The notes under the pieces were generated by a model. It was not told the origin of the DNA, made no database searches, and saw only the letters and a program-made list of their open reading frames with translations. Positions 1 through 7,747 of a stretch of DNA of 7,747 bases are shown here, piece by piece; the stretch's first letter is position 1; every line of letters starts with the position of its first letter. The DNA comes from Pseudomonadota bacterium (GTDB taxonomy: Bacteria > Pseudomonadota > Alphaproteobacteria > Rhizobiales > Rhizobiaceae): assembly GCA_023428515.1 (NCBI GenBank), contig JAEYXI010000641.1, forward strand, positions 1 through 7,747, given 5' to 3'. The position numbers and the translations under genes were made by a program.

Positions 1-52
1 GCGCATGGGAGCGCGTCAACTTAACTAGATTTGAAGACGTCGCCCCATGCGC
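1..52. repeat. Inverted repeat with 9-bp perfect arms at the window edge
   Basis: gcgcatggg at 1-9 is repeated as its exact reverse complement cccatgcgc at 44-52. Further inward pairing is possible with bulges (gcg/cgc, then cgtc/gacg), leaving an AT-rich loop around ttaactagattt. The structure could be the terminator of the efflux operon or of a gene converging from the left, or the end of a mobile or palindromic repeat element. The left edge cuts it, so a T run or a longer arm beyond base 1 cannot be seen. Confidence 0.5.
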
Positions 53-157
53 CGCCTCCCACAATGGCCAGATCGGAAACGAGGCGTGGCAACGATGAAG
101 CTCGGACGGCCGAAGGCCAAGGCGGCAACTGCGGGCCGCCGGCTCGATCCGGCATCA

Positions 158-172
158 GCCGCCGAAGGCGGC
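158..172 (-). terminator. GC-rich hairpin after the permease gene, possible terminator or 3' stabiliser
   Basis: GCCGCC-TTC-GGCGGC on the minus strand is a perfect 6-bp stem with a 3-base loop, starting 30 nt after the permease stop. There is no T run behind it, so it is not a standard intrinsic terminator. It may help termination or protect the operon mRNA end. A smaller hairpin, GGCC-TTC-GGCC, follows at 108-118. Confidence 0.35.
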
Positions 173-201
173 GGTGCGGCCCTGAGCGGAAGGGAAACGC
201 C

Positions 202-3200
202 CTACTCCGCCGCGACCGGCAGTTCCCTCGGCGCCAGCAGGTTCGCGTTGGCCGCATGGTGCGCGGCTTCCGGCTCGTCGGCCGCGTTCGGCCGCACCAG
301 CCAGCGCCACAGCTTCGCCGTGCCGATCGCCGCGTCGTCCATGATCGTGTAGAAGGACGGCACGAAGACCAGCGACAGCAGCGTCGAGGCAAGCAGGCCG
401 CCGACCACCGCGATTGCCATCGGCGCACGGAACTCGCCGCCGTCGCCGAGCGCCAGCGACGCCGGGATCATGCCGGCCGACATGGCGATCGTCGTCATTA
501 CGATCGGCCGCGCGCGCTTCCTGCCCGCATCGATGATCGCGTCCTTGCGCGACACGCCTTGCTTGACCTCCTCGATGGCGAAGTCGACCAGCATGATGGC
601 GTTCTTCGTCACGATGCCCATCAGCATGAGAATGCCGATCACCACCGGCATCGACACCGCCGAATTGGTGAGGAAGAGCGCCGCAGCCACGCCGCCGATT
701 GCCAGCGGCAGCGAGCCAAGGATGGTGAAGGAGTGGAACACCGAGCCGAACAGCAGGATGAGCACTACCAGCACCAGCATCAGCCCGGTCGACATCGCCG
801 TCGCAAAGCCTGCGAACACCTCGCCCATCACCTCGGCGTCGCCGGTCTCCTGGATGCGCGTGCCGGCAGGCATGTCCTTGACCGCCGGCAGTTGCCACAC
901 CGCGCCCAGCCCGTCGCTGAGTTCCGCGCCCGGCGCCATGTCGGCGCCGATGACGACGCGCCTCTCCCTGTTGAAGCGGGCGATCGACGACGGGCCCTGC
1001 CCGAAGCTGATTTTTGCGACCGACGACAACGGCACAGTCACGCCGGACGGCGTCGTCACCGGAAGCTGGCTGACGACATCGATATTGTCCCGCGCGGCCT
1101 CCGTGAGCTGCACGCGGATCGGGATCTGGCGGTCGCCGACCGTGAACTTGGCGAGGTTCTCGTCGATATCGCCCATGGTCGCGACACGCAGCGTCTCGGC
1201 GATCGTCGCCGTCGAGATGCCTAGTTCCGCAAGCCGGGTGAGATCGGGCTGGACGACGACCTCCGGCCGGTCGAGAGCCGCATTCGAGGAGATGGCCCGG
1301 AACATGCCCGTCGCCGCCATCTCGCTCTGGATCTTGCGCGCCTGTTGGTCGAGGACGGCACCGTCCGTGCCCATCACGCCGAAGGCCAGTTGCCGTTCGC
1401 CGCGATCGTTGACGAAATAGGCGCGCAGGTCGGGGATCGTCTCCATCCTGTCGAGCAGGATGCCCTCGATCTCGTGCTGCGGTATGTCGCGCTCGGACTT
1501 GTGGACGAGATCGGCGATCACGGTGGCGCGCCGCGTCTCCACCGTACCGGTCGGGCCGGCGCCGCCGAGCACGTAGACGTTCTCGACCCCGGGCACGTCG
1601 AGCATCAGCTTGGTCACCTCGTCGGTCGTGGCGCGCGTATCGTCGAGGCGGCTGCCGGGCGGCAGCTCGAGTGAGAAGACGATGCGGCTCGCATCCTCGC
1701 GCGGGATGAAGCCCGACGGCAGGAATCCCATGGCGTAGATCGAGCCGACGAAGAAGGCGATACCGGCGGCAAGCGTCACCCAGCGAAAACGTAGCGAGCC
1801 GCGCAGCAACTTCTCGTAGCCCCGCATGACGATGCCGGGCTTCGGTTCGGCGTGGCCGTGGCCGCGTAGGAAATAGGCCGCCATCATCGGCGTGATCAGG
1901 CGCGCCACCAGCAGCGAGAAGAACACCGCCACCGCGACCGTCAGGCCGAACTGCTTGAAATACTGGCCGGCGATGCCGCCCATGAAGGACACCGGCGCGA
2001 ACACCGCCATGATCGTCGCCGATATGGCGATAACCGCCAGCCCGATCTCATCGGCGGCCTCAAGAGCTGCCCGGTACGGCGACTTGCCCAACTTGATGTG
2101 CCGGACGATGTTCTCGATCTCCACAATCGCATCGTCCACCAGTATGCCGACCACCAGCGTGATGCCGAGCAGGCTCACCAGGTTGAGCGAGAAGCCCATC
2201 ATGGAAAGCGCCCAGAAGGTCGGGATGATCGAGAGCGGCAGCGCGGTAGCCGACACCAGAGTGGCGCGCCAGTCGCGCAAGAAAAGGAACACGACGATGA
2301 CGGACAGCGCGGCGCCCTCCATCAGCGTTTCCATCGCGGAATCGTAGTTGCCGACCGTGTAGCTCACCGAATCGTCGATCTTGGTGATGGCTACATCAGG
2401 ATAGGCCTTTTGCAGATCGGCTATCGCGGCGGTCACGCGCTCGTTAACCTCGACGTCGCTCTCGCCCTTGCCGCGGAACACGCCGAAGGAAACCACCGTG
2501 CCGTTATTCACCCGGGCAAACGACTTCGGTTCGGCCCAGGCGTCAGTTACGCTCGCAATGTCCGACAGCTTGACCTTACGGCCGCCGCCAAGCGGAATCT
2601 CCAGCGCTTGGAGATCGGCAACCCTGCCCGCTCCGCCGAGCGTGCGGATCGATTGCTCGCGGCTGCCGAACTTGGCATTGCCGCCGGTCATGTCGGCGTT
2701 GACCAGGCGGAGCGCCCGGTTCACATCACCGGCGGTCACACCCAGGGCGTTCAGCCTATCAGGATCGAGTTCGACCTTAATCTCGCGCGTCACGCCGCCA
2801 TAGCGGTCGACCTGCGCGACGCCCTTCAACCCCTGCAGCTTGCGGATGACCGTATCGTCGACAAACCACGAAAGCTCCTCGATCGTCATCGCGGGTGCGG
2901 CGACCGCGTAGGTCAGGATCGCCTGGCCCTCGACATCGATGCGGGCAACAACCGGATCGTCCGACGTCGCCGGAAGATCAGCCTGGATCTGCTCGACGGC
3001 GTCCTTGACGTCGTTCACCGCCGTCTGCGTGTCGACCTCGAGACGGAACTCGACCGTCGTAACCGACATGCCTTCGGTAAGCTGCGAGGTGACGTTCTTG
3101 ACGCCGGATATGTTCGCGACGGCGTCCTCGATCCGCTTGGTGATCTGCGTCTCCAACTCGCTCGGCGCCACGCCCGGATCGGTCACGGTCACCGAGACCA

Positions 3201-3330
3201 GCGGGATGTCGATGTTGGGGAAGCGCGTGACAGGCAGCTTCGAGAAGGCCATCAGGCCGAGCGCAACCAGCACGATGAAAAGCAGGATCGCCGGAACAGG
3301 GTTGCGTATCGTCCACGCCGAGATGTTCAT
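202..3330 (-). CDS. RND efflux permease, AcrB/HAE1-like (inner-membrane pump subunit)
   Basis: This is the proton-driven inner-membrane pump of a tripartite RND exporter, 1042 residues long, the usual size for the AcrB family. Hydrophobicity gives the classic 12-helix plan: TM1 near residues 12-29, a large periplasmic domain at about 30-336, TM2-TM6 at about 337-486, TM7 near 516-536, a second periplasmic domain at about 537-845, then TM8-TM12 up to about 996. The proton-relay residues are present: the Asp pair D399-D400 in TM4 (GILVDDAIVEIEN) and K909 in TM10 (GIVTKNAIMLVDF). I chose the ATG at 3330 because the product then begins with a typical RND N-terminus (MNISAWTIRNPVPAILLF), the start overlaps the adaptor stop as ATGA, and a GGGAG lies 10 nt upstream at 3341-3345; a longer in-frame extension runs inside the adaptor gene. 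The stop is TAG. Translational coupling to the adaptor is likely. The substrate cannot be named: the periplasmic pocket lacks most AcrB phenylalanines. I see no frameshift or truncation. Confidence 0.95.
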   Translation of the reverse strand: MNISAWTIRNPVPAILLFIVLVALGLMAFSKLPVTRFPNIDIPLVSVTVTDPGVAPSELETQITKRIEDAVANISGVKNVTSQLTEGMSVTTVEFRLEVDTQTAVNDVKDAVEQIQADLPATSDDPVVARIDVEGQAILTYAVAAPAMTIEELSWFVDDTVIRKLQGLKGVAQVDRYGGVTREIKVELDPDRLNALGVTAGDVNRALRLVNADMTGGNAKFGSREQSIRTLGGAGRVADLQALEIPLGGGRKVKLSDIASVTDAWAEPKSFARVNNGTVVSFGVFRGKGESDVEVNERVTAAIADLQKAYPDVAITKIDDSVSYTVGNYDSAMETLMEGAALSVIVVFLFLRDWRATLVSATALPLSIIPTFWALSMMGFSLNLVSLLGITLVVGILVDDAIVEIENIVRHIKLGKSPYRAALEAADEIGLAVIAISATIMAVFAPVSFMGGIAGQYFKQFGLTVAVAVFFSLLVARLITPMMAAYFLRGHGHAEPKPGIVMRGYEKLLRGSLRFRWVTLAAGIAFFVGSIYAMGFLPSGFIPREDASRIVFSLELPPGSRLDDTRATTDEVTKLMLDVPGVENVYVLGGAGPTGTVETRRATVIADLVHKSERDIPQHEIEGILLDRMETIPDLRAYFVNDRGERQLAFGVMGTDGAVLDQQARKIQSEMAATGMFRAISSNAALDRPEVVVQPDLTRLAELGISTATIAETLRVATMGDIDENLAKFTVGDRQIPIRVQLTEAARDNIDVVSQLPVTTPSGVTVPLSSVAKISFGQGPSSIARFNRERRVVIGADMAPGAELSDGLGAVWQLPAVKDMPAGTRIQETGDAEVMGEVFAGFATAMSTGLMLVLVVLILLFGSVFHSFTILGSLPLAIGGVAAALFLTNSAVSMPVVIGILMLMGIVTKNAIMLVDFAIEEVKQGVSRKDAIIDAGRKRARPIVMTTIAMSAGMIPASLALGDGGEFRAPMAIAVVGGLLASTLLSLVFVPSFYTIMDDAAIGTAKLWRWLVRPNAADEPEAAHHAANANLLAPRELPVAAE

Positions 3331-4532
3331 GGCTTGACGGCTCCCGTCGTCTCGATGCGAACCGGCGTCACCAGGTCGCCGTCGGCGACGAAGGTGCCGG
3401 CGCGCGACACCACTTCCTCGCCTTCGGCCAGTCCGGACGCGATCTCGACCATGTCGCCCGAGCGGGCGCCGAGCGTGACGGTTCGCGTCTCCACCTTGCC
3501 CTCCTCCACGCATTGCAGGAATGCGTCGGTGCCGGCGTACATCACCGCGGAGGCAGGCACTGCCACGCCTTCATGGCGGATCAACTCAATCTCCCCGCGC
3601 GCGAAATTGCCGGCGCGGGCCGTCGAACCGGGCTTCAAGGCTATGCGGATCGAACCCAGCCGCGACGACTGGTCGACCTCTGGCGATATCCTGCGGATCG
3701 TGCCCGAAACCGGTTCGGCGGTGCCGGCCATGGAGACTTCGGCGTTCATGCCGTTCGCCAGTCGCGGCAGCGCCGTTTCGGCGACTGTCGCCGCCAACTC
3801 CAACTCGCCCTTGATGGCGATGCGGAAGAGCGGCGCGGTCTGTGCCATCACCACGCCGCCAAGCGTGGCGTTGCGGGCAAGAATCAACCCGTCGGCCGGC
3901 GCGCGCAGCTCTGTCTTGGCGATCTGGACGAGCACATTCTGCTTCTGCGCATCGATGACGGCGAGTTGCGCCTCGCTCGCCTTCAACGCTTTCTCGGCTG
4001 AGTCGAGCTTGGCCTTGGCGCTGTCCAGCGCATTAACCGCGTTGTCGCGCTGGGCGTCAGGCGCAAAACCCTTCTTCTGCAACGCGTCGGCACGATCCAG
4101 CGCCTCCTGCGCCTGGCGGACACCGACCTCTGTATCACCGATCTGGGCGCGCATCTGCGCAATATTCGCCTCGGCTTGCGCGCGGCTCGCCTCGATCTGC
4201 GCCAGTTGCGTGTCGAGCATCGAGCGGTCGAGCACCGCGAGCACGTCGCCCTTCTTCACGACATCGCCTTCGTCGGCATTGAGCGCGAGCACCGTCAGAC
4301 CGTTGAGGTCGGTACCGACCGCAGCCTCTTCGCGGGCGACGATCGTTCCGTTTACCGACAGCGTCTCGACGAGCTCGCGCCTCTCGGCCGCGACGACCCT
4401 GATCGACGGGGGCACCTGCTTGACTGCCGGCACGGCCTCGCTCGCTGCAAAGGATGCGGCCGGCGCGACGAGCATGGTGGCGGCAAGCAGCATGGCCGCA
4501 GCACGCACTATTGGACTGGACTTGGCGGACAT
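3327..4532 (-). CDS. RND efflux periplasmic adaptor (membrane fusion protein, HlyD/AcrA-like)
   Basis: This 401-residue protein links the RND permease to an outer-membrane channel. Residues 1-30 form a signal peptide with basic residues, a hydrophobic stretch (AAAMLLAATMLVAPAA) and a probable cut near ASFA-A. No lipobox cysteine follows, so unlike AcrA it is probably not a lipoprotein. Domains in order: first half of the lipoyl barrel-sandwich at about 68-103 (DEGDVVKKGDVLAVLD); a long Ala/Gln/Glu/Lys-rich coiled-coil hairpin at about 104-207; second lipoyl half at about 208-240 (TELRAPADGLILARNATLGG); beta-barrel at about 243-322; membrane-proximal domain at about 323-395. At the hairpin tip, R147 and L151 fit the Arg-Leu-Ser motif used by adaptors to contact TolC, with Pro at the Ser place (158). 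ATG at 4532 is preferred, with GGTGA five nt upstream; in-frame GTG (4541) and TTG (4544) would add 3-4 residues. It starts 34 bp after the regulator stop and its TGA overlaps the permease start, so the genes are co-transcribed. Confidence 0.93.
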   Translation of the reverse strand: MSAKSSPIVRAAAMLLAATMLVAPAASFAASEAVPAVKQVPPSIRVVAAERRELVETLSVNGTIVAREEAAVGTDLNGLTVLALNADEGDVVKKGDVLAVLDRSMLDTQLAQIEASRAQAEANIAQMRAQIGDTEVGVRQAQEALDRADALQKKGFAPDAQRDNAVNALDSAKAKLDSAEKALKASEAQLAVIDAQKQNVLVQIAKTELRAPADGLILARNATLGGVVMAQTAPLFRIAIKGELELAATVAETALPRLANGMNAEVSMAGTAEPVSGTIRRISPEVDQSSRLGSIRIALKPGSTARAGNFARGEIELIRHEGVAVPASAVMYAGTDAFLQCVEEGKVETRTVTLGARSGDMVEIASGLAEGEEVVSRAGTFVADGDLVTPVRIETTGAVKP

Positions 4533-4566
4533 AGGGATCACCAAAGACGAAAGGGAACTGCCTGGA

Positions 4567-5238
4567 TCAGGCTTTTTCGGCCGTGCTCTTGCCGGTCGGC
4601 CTCAACATGCCGACGAGCATCGCGCGGAGAGCTTTCTCGATCTCGTCGAGCGGAACGCCGCGCCCCGGCAGATCGTTGATGGCGATGCCCTCTCCGATCG
4701 ACATGAGGACGGCCATCAGGGTCTGCAGGCTGACGGCCGGATTAATCTCGCCGCGTTCGATCGCGCCATTCACCAGAGCCCCGATCATCACCGCGATCTC
4801 CTGTTTGTGGCCATCTACGGTATCGCGGATCGTCTCGTTGCGGTTGGACTCGGAACGCATCTCGGCGAACAAAGCGGCGCTGCCCTTTTTGTGGGTATGC
4901 GTGATGTGCGCCATCGCCCCCTCAACCAGTCCGTCGAGTGCAGAGGTGGCATCGCGGAAGACACCGAAGCAGGTCATTTCGTCCTCGCGATCGGCTTCGC
5001 AGATCGCAGCAACGATCGCCTCCTTGGACGGGAAATACCGATAGAGAGCGCCTGGGCTCATGCCGCATTCGGCGCAGATCTGCTGCATCGAGGCACCCTG
5101 GAAGCCGGAGCGGACAAAGCACGTCTGTGCCGCTTCGAGGATGCGCTGGATCTGCTGGTCGCGACGCTCGGCCCGCGTCTGCCCCTGCCCTTCGAGCGGC
5201 TCGGCCTGAGTGGCCTCGAAAAAAACACCGTCTTCCAT
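4567..5238 (-). CDS. TetR/AcrR-family transcriptional repressor, probable local regulator of the efflux operon
   Basis: This 223-residue protein is a typical TetR-family regulator: an N-terminal helix-turn-helix at about residues 30-77, with recognition segment MSPGALYRYFPSKEAI, and a variable all-helical ligand-binding and dimerisation domain at about 85-215. It should bind palindromic DNA as a dimer and release it on binding a ligand, as known family members do. I chose the ATG at 5238 because a GGAG lies six nt upstream; the in-frame ATG at 5271 would encode 11 more residues (MRAIIRSTETI) from DNA that is itself the third operator, and it lacks a ribosome site. It is the first gene of the regulator-adaptor-permease operon, and three operator-like palindromes occupy its promoter and leader, so autoregulation is likely. 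It has five cysteines (40, 55, 58, 80, 90), including C55-A-E-C58 inside the HTH, and a histidine cluster H111, H114, H116. The inducer is unknown. Family assignment is secure; its target is inference from position. Confidence 0.93.
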   Translation of the reverse strand: MEDGVFFEATQAEPLEGQGQTRAERRDQQIQRILEAAQTCFVRSGFQGASMQQICAECGMSPGALYRYFPSKEAIVAAICEADREDEMTCFGVFRDATSALDGLVEGAMAHITHTHKKGSAALFAEMRSESNRNETIRDTVDGHKQEIAVMIGALVNGAIERGEINPAVSLQTLMAVLMSIGEGIAINDLPGRGVPLDEIEKALRAMLVGMLRPTGKSTAEKA

Positions 5239-5244
5239 GATCGT

Positions 5245-5248
5245 CTCC
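5245..5248 (-). promoter_or_regulatory. Ribosome binding site that fixes the regulator start
   Basis: GGAG on the minus strand lies six nt before the ATG at 5238. No comparable purine motif precedes the alternative in-frame ATG at 5271. This decides the shorter start and places operator copy 3 outside the coding region. Confidence 0.75.
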
Positions 5249-5251
5249 GTA

Positions 5252-5270
5252 GAGCGAATAATCGCTCTCA
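5252..5270 (-). promoter_or_regulatory. Operator copy 3 (in the transcribed leader)
   Basis: The minus-strand site is TGAGAGCGATTATTCGCTC, again 23 bp downstream of the previous copy. It is the most symmetrical of the three: with its flanking base, 5251-5268 reads agagcga-ataa-tcgctct, a perfect 7-bp inverted repeat with a 4-bp centre. It lies in the 5' leader just upstream of the ribosome site. As RNA the same repeat could fold into a small hairpin next to the Shine-Dalgarno sequence. Confidence 0.6.
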
Positions 5271-5274
5271 TTTC

Positions 5275-5293
5275 ATGCGAATGATTATTCTCA
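5275..5293 (-). promoter_or_regulatory. Operator copy 2 (around the predicted transcription start)
   Basis: The minus-strand site is TGAGAATAATCATTCGCAT, differing from copy 1 at two positions. It starts exactly 23 bp downstream of copy 1 and covers the predicted transcription start near 5286. The spacer between the copies is also similar (AAAG versus GAAA), so the whole 23-bp unit looks tandemly duplicated. Confidence 0.65.
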
Positions 5294-5321
5294 CTTTATG
5301 CGAACGATCATTCTCAGTCAA
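5293..5321 (-). promoter_or_regulatory. Sigma70-like promoter of the tetR-adaptor-permease operon
   Basis: Read on the minus strand, TTGACT (5321-5316; 5 of 6 match to TTGACA) is followed after exactly 17 bp by TAAAGT (5298-5293; 4 of 6 match to TATAAT). Transcription would start near 5286, giving a leader of about 50 nt before the regulator ATG at 5238. The 17-bp spacer is filled by the first operator copy, which argues that this is the regulated promoter. The elements are seen in the sequence; their use is inferred. Confidence 0.65.
5298..5316 (-). promoter_or_regulatory. Operator copy 1 (between -35 and -10)
   Basis: The minus-strand site is TGAGAATGATCGTTCGCAT. Its centre, GAAYGATCRTTC, is an imperfect palindrome of the size that TetR-family dimers bind. 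It fills the promoter spacer, so a bound repressor should block RNA polymerase directly. It matches the other two copies in register, 23 bp apart. The adjacent TetR gene is the obvious candidate binder, by inference. Confidence 0.65.
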
Positions 5322-5325
5322 TATA

Positions 5326-5336
5326 TTGCAATGCAA
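5326..5336. repeat. Short inverted repeat upstream of the -35 box
   Basis: ttgca-a-tgcaa is a perfect 5-bp inverted repeat with one central base. It lies just upstream of the -35 element and overlaps one end of the T tract of the presumed terminator. It differs from the three operators, so it could be a separate activator or repressor site, or chance in an AT-rich stretch. Confidence 0.3.
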
Positions 5337-5367
5337 AAAACGATCCTCGTTCTTCCTTGGAAGAGGA
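5335..5367 (-). terminator. Probable Rho-independent terminator of parC
   Basis: On the minus strand, 5367-5344 can fold as TCCTC-TTCC-AA-GGAA-(GAAC)-GAGGA: an outer 5-bp and an inner 4-bp stem with a bulge on one side. After three bases follows a run of six T at 5340-5335. It lies about 95 nt after the parC stop and just upstream of the operon promoter. The stem is imperfect and its loop tight, so this is a plausible but not a textbook terminator. Confidence 0.45.
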
Positions 5368-5460
5368 ACAGCCAGCTCTTGTCCTGATGTGTATGAATGC
5401 CGTCGCGCCTACGCGCCGTCGGACGCGCAGCGAGAAAACGGCTCTAAGCTACGGAAAACG

Positions 5461-7747
<2,287 letters not shown>

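Larger units (their letters stand above)
1..201. other. Non-coding end downstream of the efflux operon
   Basis: No gene with a credible start and ribosome site is visible here. The stretch holds the hairpins at 158-172 and 108-118, the inverted repeat at 1-52, and on the minus strand a short frame (about 80-21) that reads LAIVGGGAWG before a TAA stop, resembling the nucleotide-binding loop at the start of a Rossmann-fold enzyme. No tRNA-like structure was seen. Confidence 0.5.

Noticed and set aside
31..1224. Plus-strand open frame of about 397 codons opposite the permease C-terminal half
   Set aside because: Its product is extremely Arg/His/Asp-rich and has no domain, while the opposite strand encodes an intact RND permease.
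3331..3513. N-terminal extension of the permease by 61 residues
   Set aside because: The extension lies wholly inside the adaptor gene and is an Arg/Gly-rich shadow sequence. The ATGA overlap and the conserved RND N-terminus fix the start at 3330.
4533..4544. Upstream TTG or GTG start for the adaptor
   Set aside because: The ATG at 4532 has GGTGA at suitable spacing and gives a normal signal peptide. The alternatives would use part of that motif as codons. They add only 3-4 residues and cannot be fully excluded.
4533..4566. A separate promoter or operator between the regulator and the adaptor
   Set aside because: The gap is only 34 bp and contains no copy of the operator palindrome and no convincing -35/-10 pair. 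Co-transcription is the simpler reading.
5268..5276. Two-codon upstream frame ATG-AAA-TGA in the regulator leader (minus strand)
   Set aside because: It has no ribosome site, lies within about 10 nt of the predicted transcription start and is a by-product of the operator repeat unit, so leader-peptide control is not supported.
5252..5316. The 23-bp repeats as a small CRISPR-like or satellite array
   Set aside because: There are only three units, each palindromic, contiguous and placed exactly over promoter elements next to a TetR gene. There are no variable spacers and no cas genes, so an operator array explains them better.

Overview
The window is high-GC and densely coding. All four supported genes lie on the minus strand, so they are read from right to left. 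Codon use, the ParC type and the style of the RND pump suggest an alphaproteobacterium, most likely of the Rhizobiales/Hyphomicrobiales (Mesorhizobium-like). That placement is inference from protein character, not from a marker gene.

Layout in the direction of transcription: (1) 7747-5461, parC, the DNA-gate subunit of topoisomerase IV, complete except for a short N-terminal piece beyond the right edge. (2) 5460-5239, a 222-bp intergenic region holding a probable parC terminator, then a sigma70-like promoter overlaid with three near-identical palindromic operators spaced exactly 23 bp apart. (3) 5238-4567, a TetR/AcrR-family repressor. (4) 4532-3327, a periplasmic adaptor (membrane fusion protein) with a cleavable signal peptide. 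(5) 3330-202, a 1042-residue RND inner-membrane permease whose start overlaps the adaptor stop in an ATGA. (6) 201-1, a non-coding end with GC-rich hairpins, a short Rossmann-like reading-frame scrap and a 9-bp perfect inverted repeat at the extreme left edge.

Genes 3 to 5 read as one drug-efflux operon (regulator, adaptor, pump) controlled from the operator array. The pattern implies that the TetR protein represses its own promoter and, through it, the pump, with release by an unknown ligand. No outer-membrane channel gene is present, so the pump presumably uses a TolC-like protein encoded elsewhere. parC is a housekeeping gene and appears transcriptionally separate.

No previously undescribed system is evident. 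The most noteworthy signals are the triple operator array, an aromatic-poor substrate pocket in the permease, a Cys-x-x-Cys in the regulator's DNA-binding domain, a Gln at the quinolone-determining position of ParC, and the possible gene remnant at the left edge.
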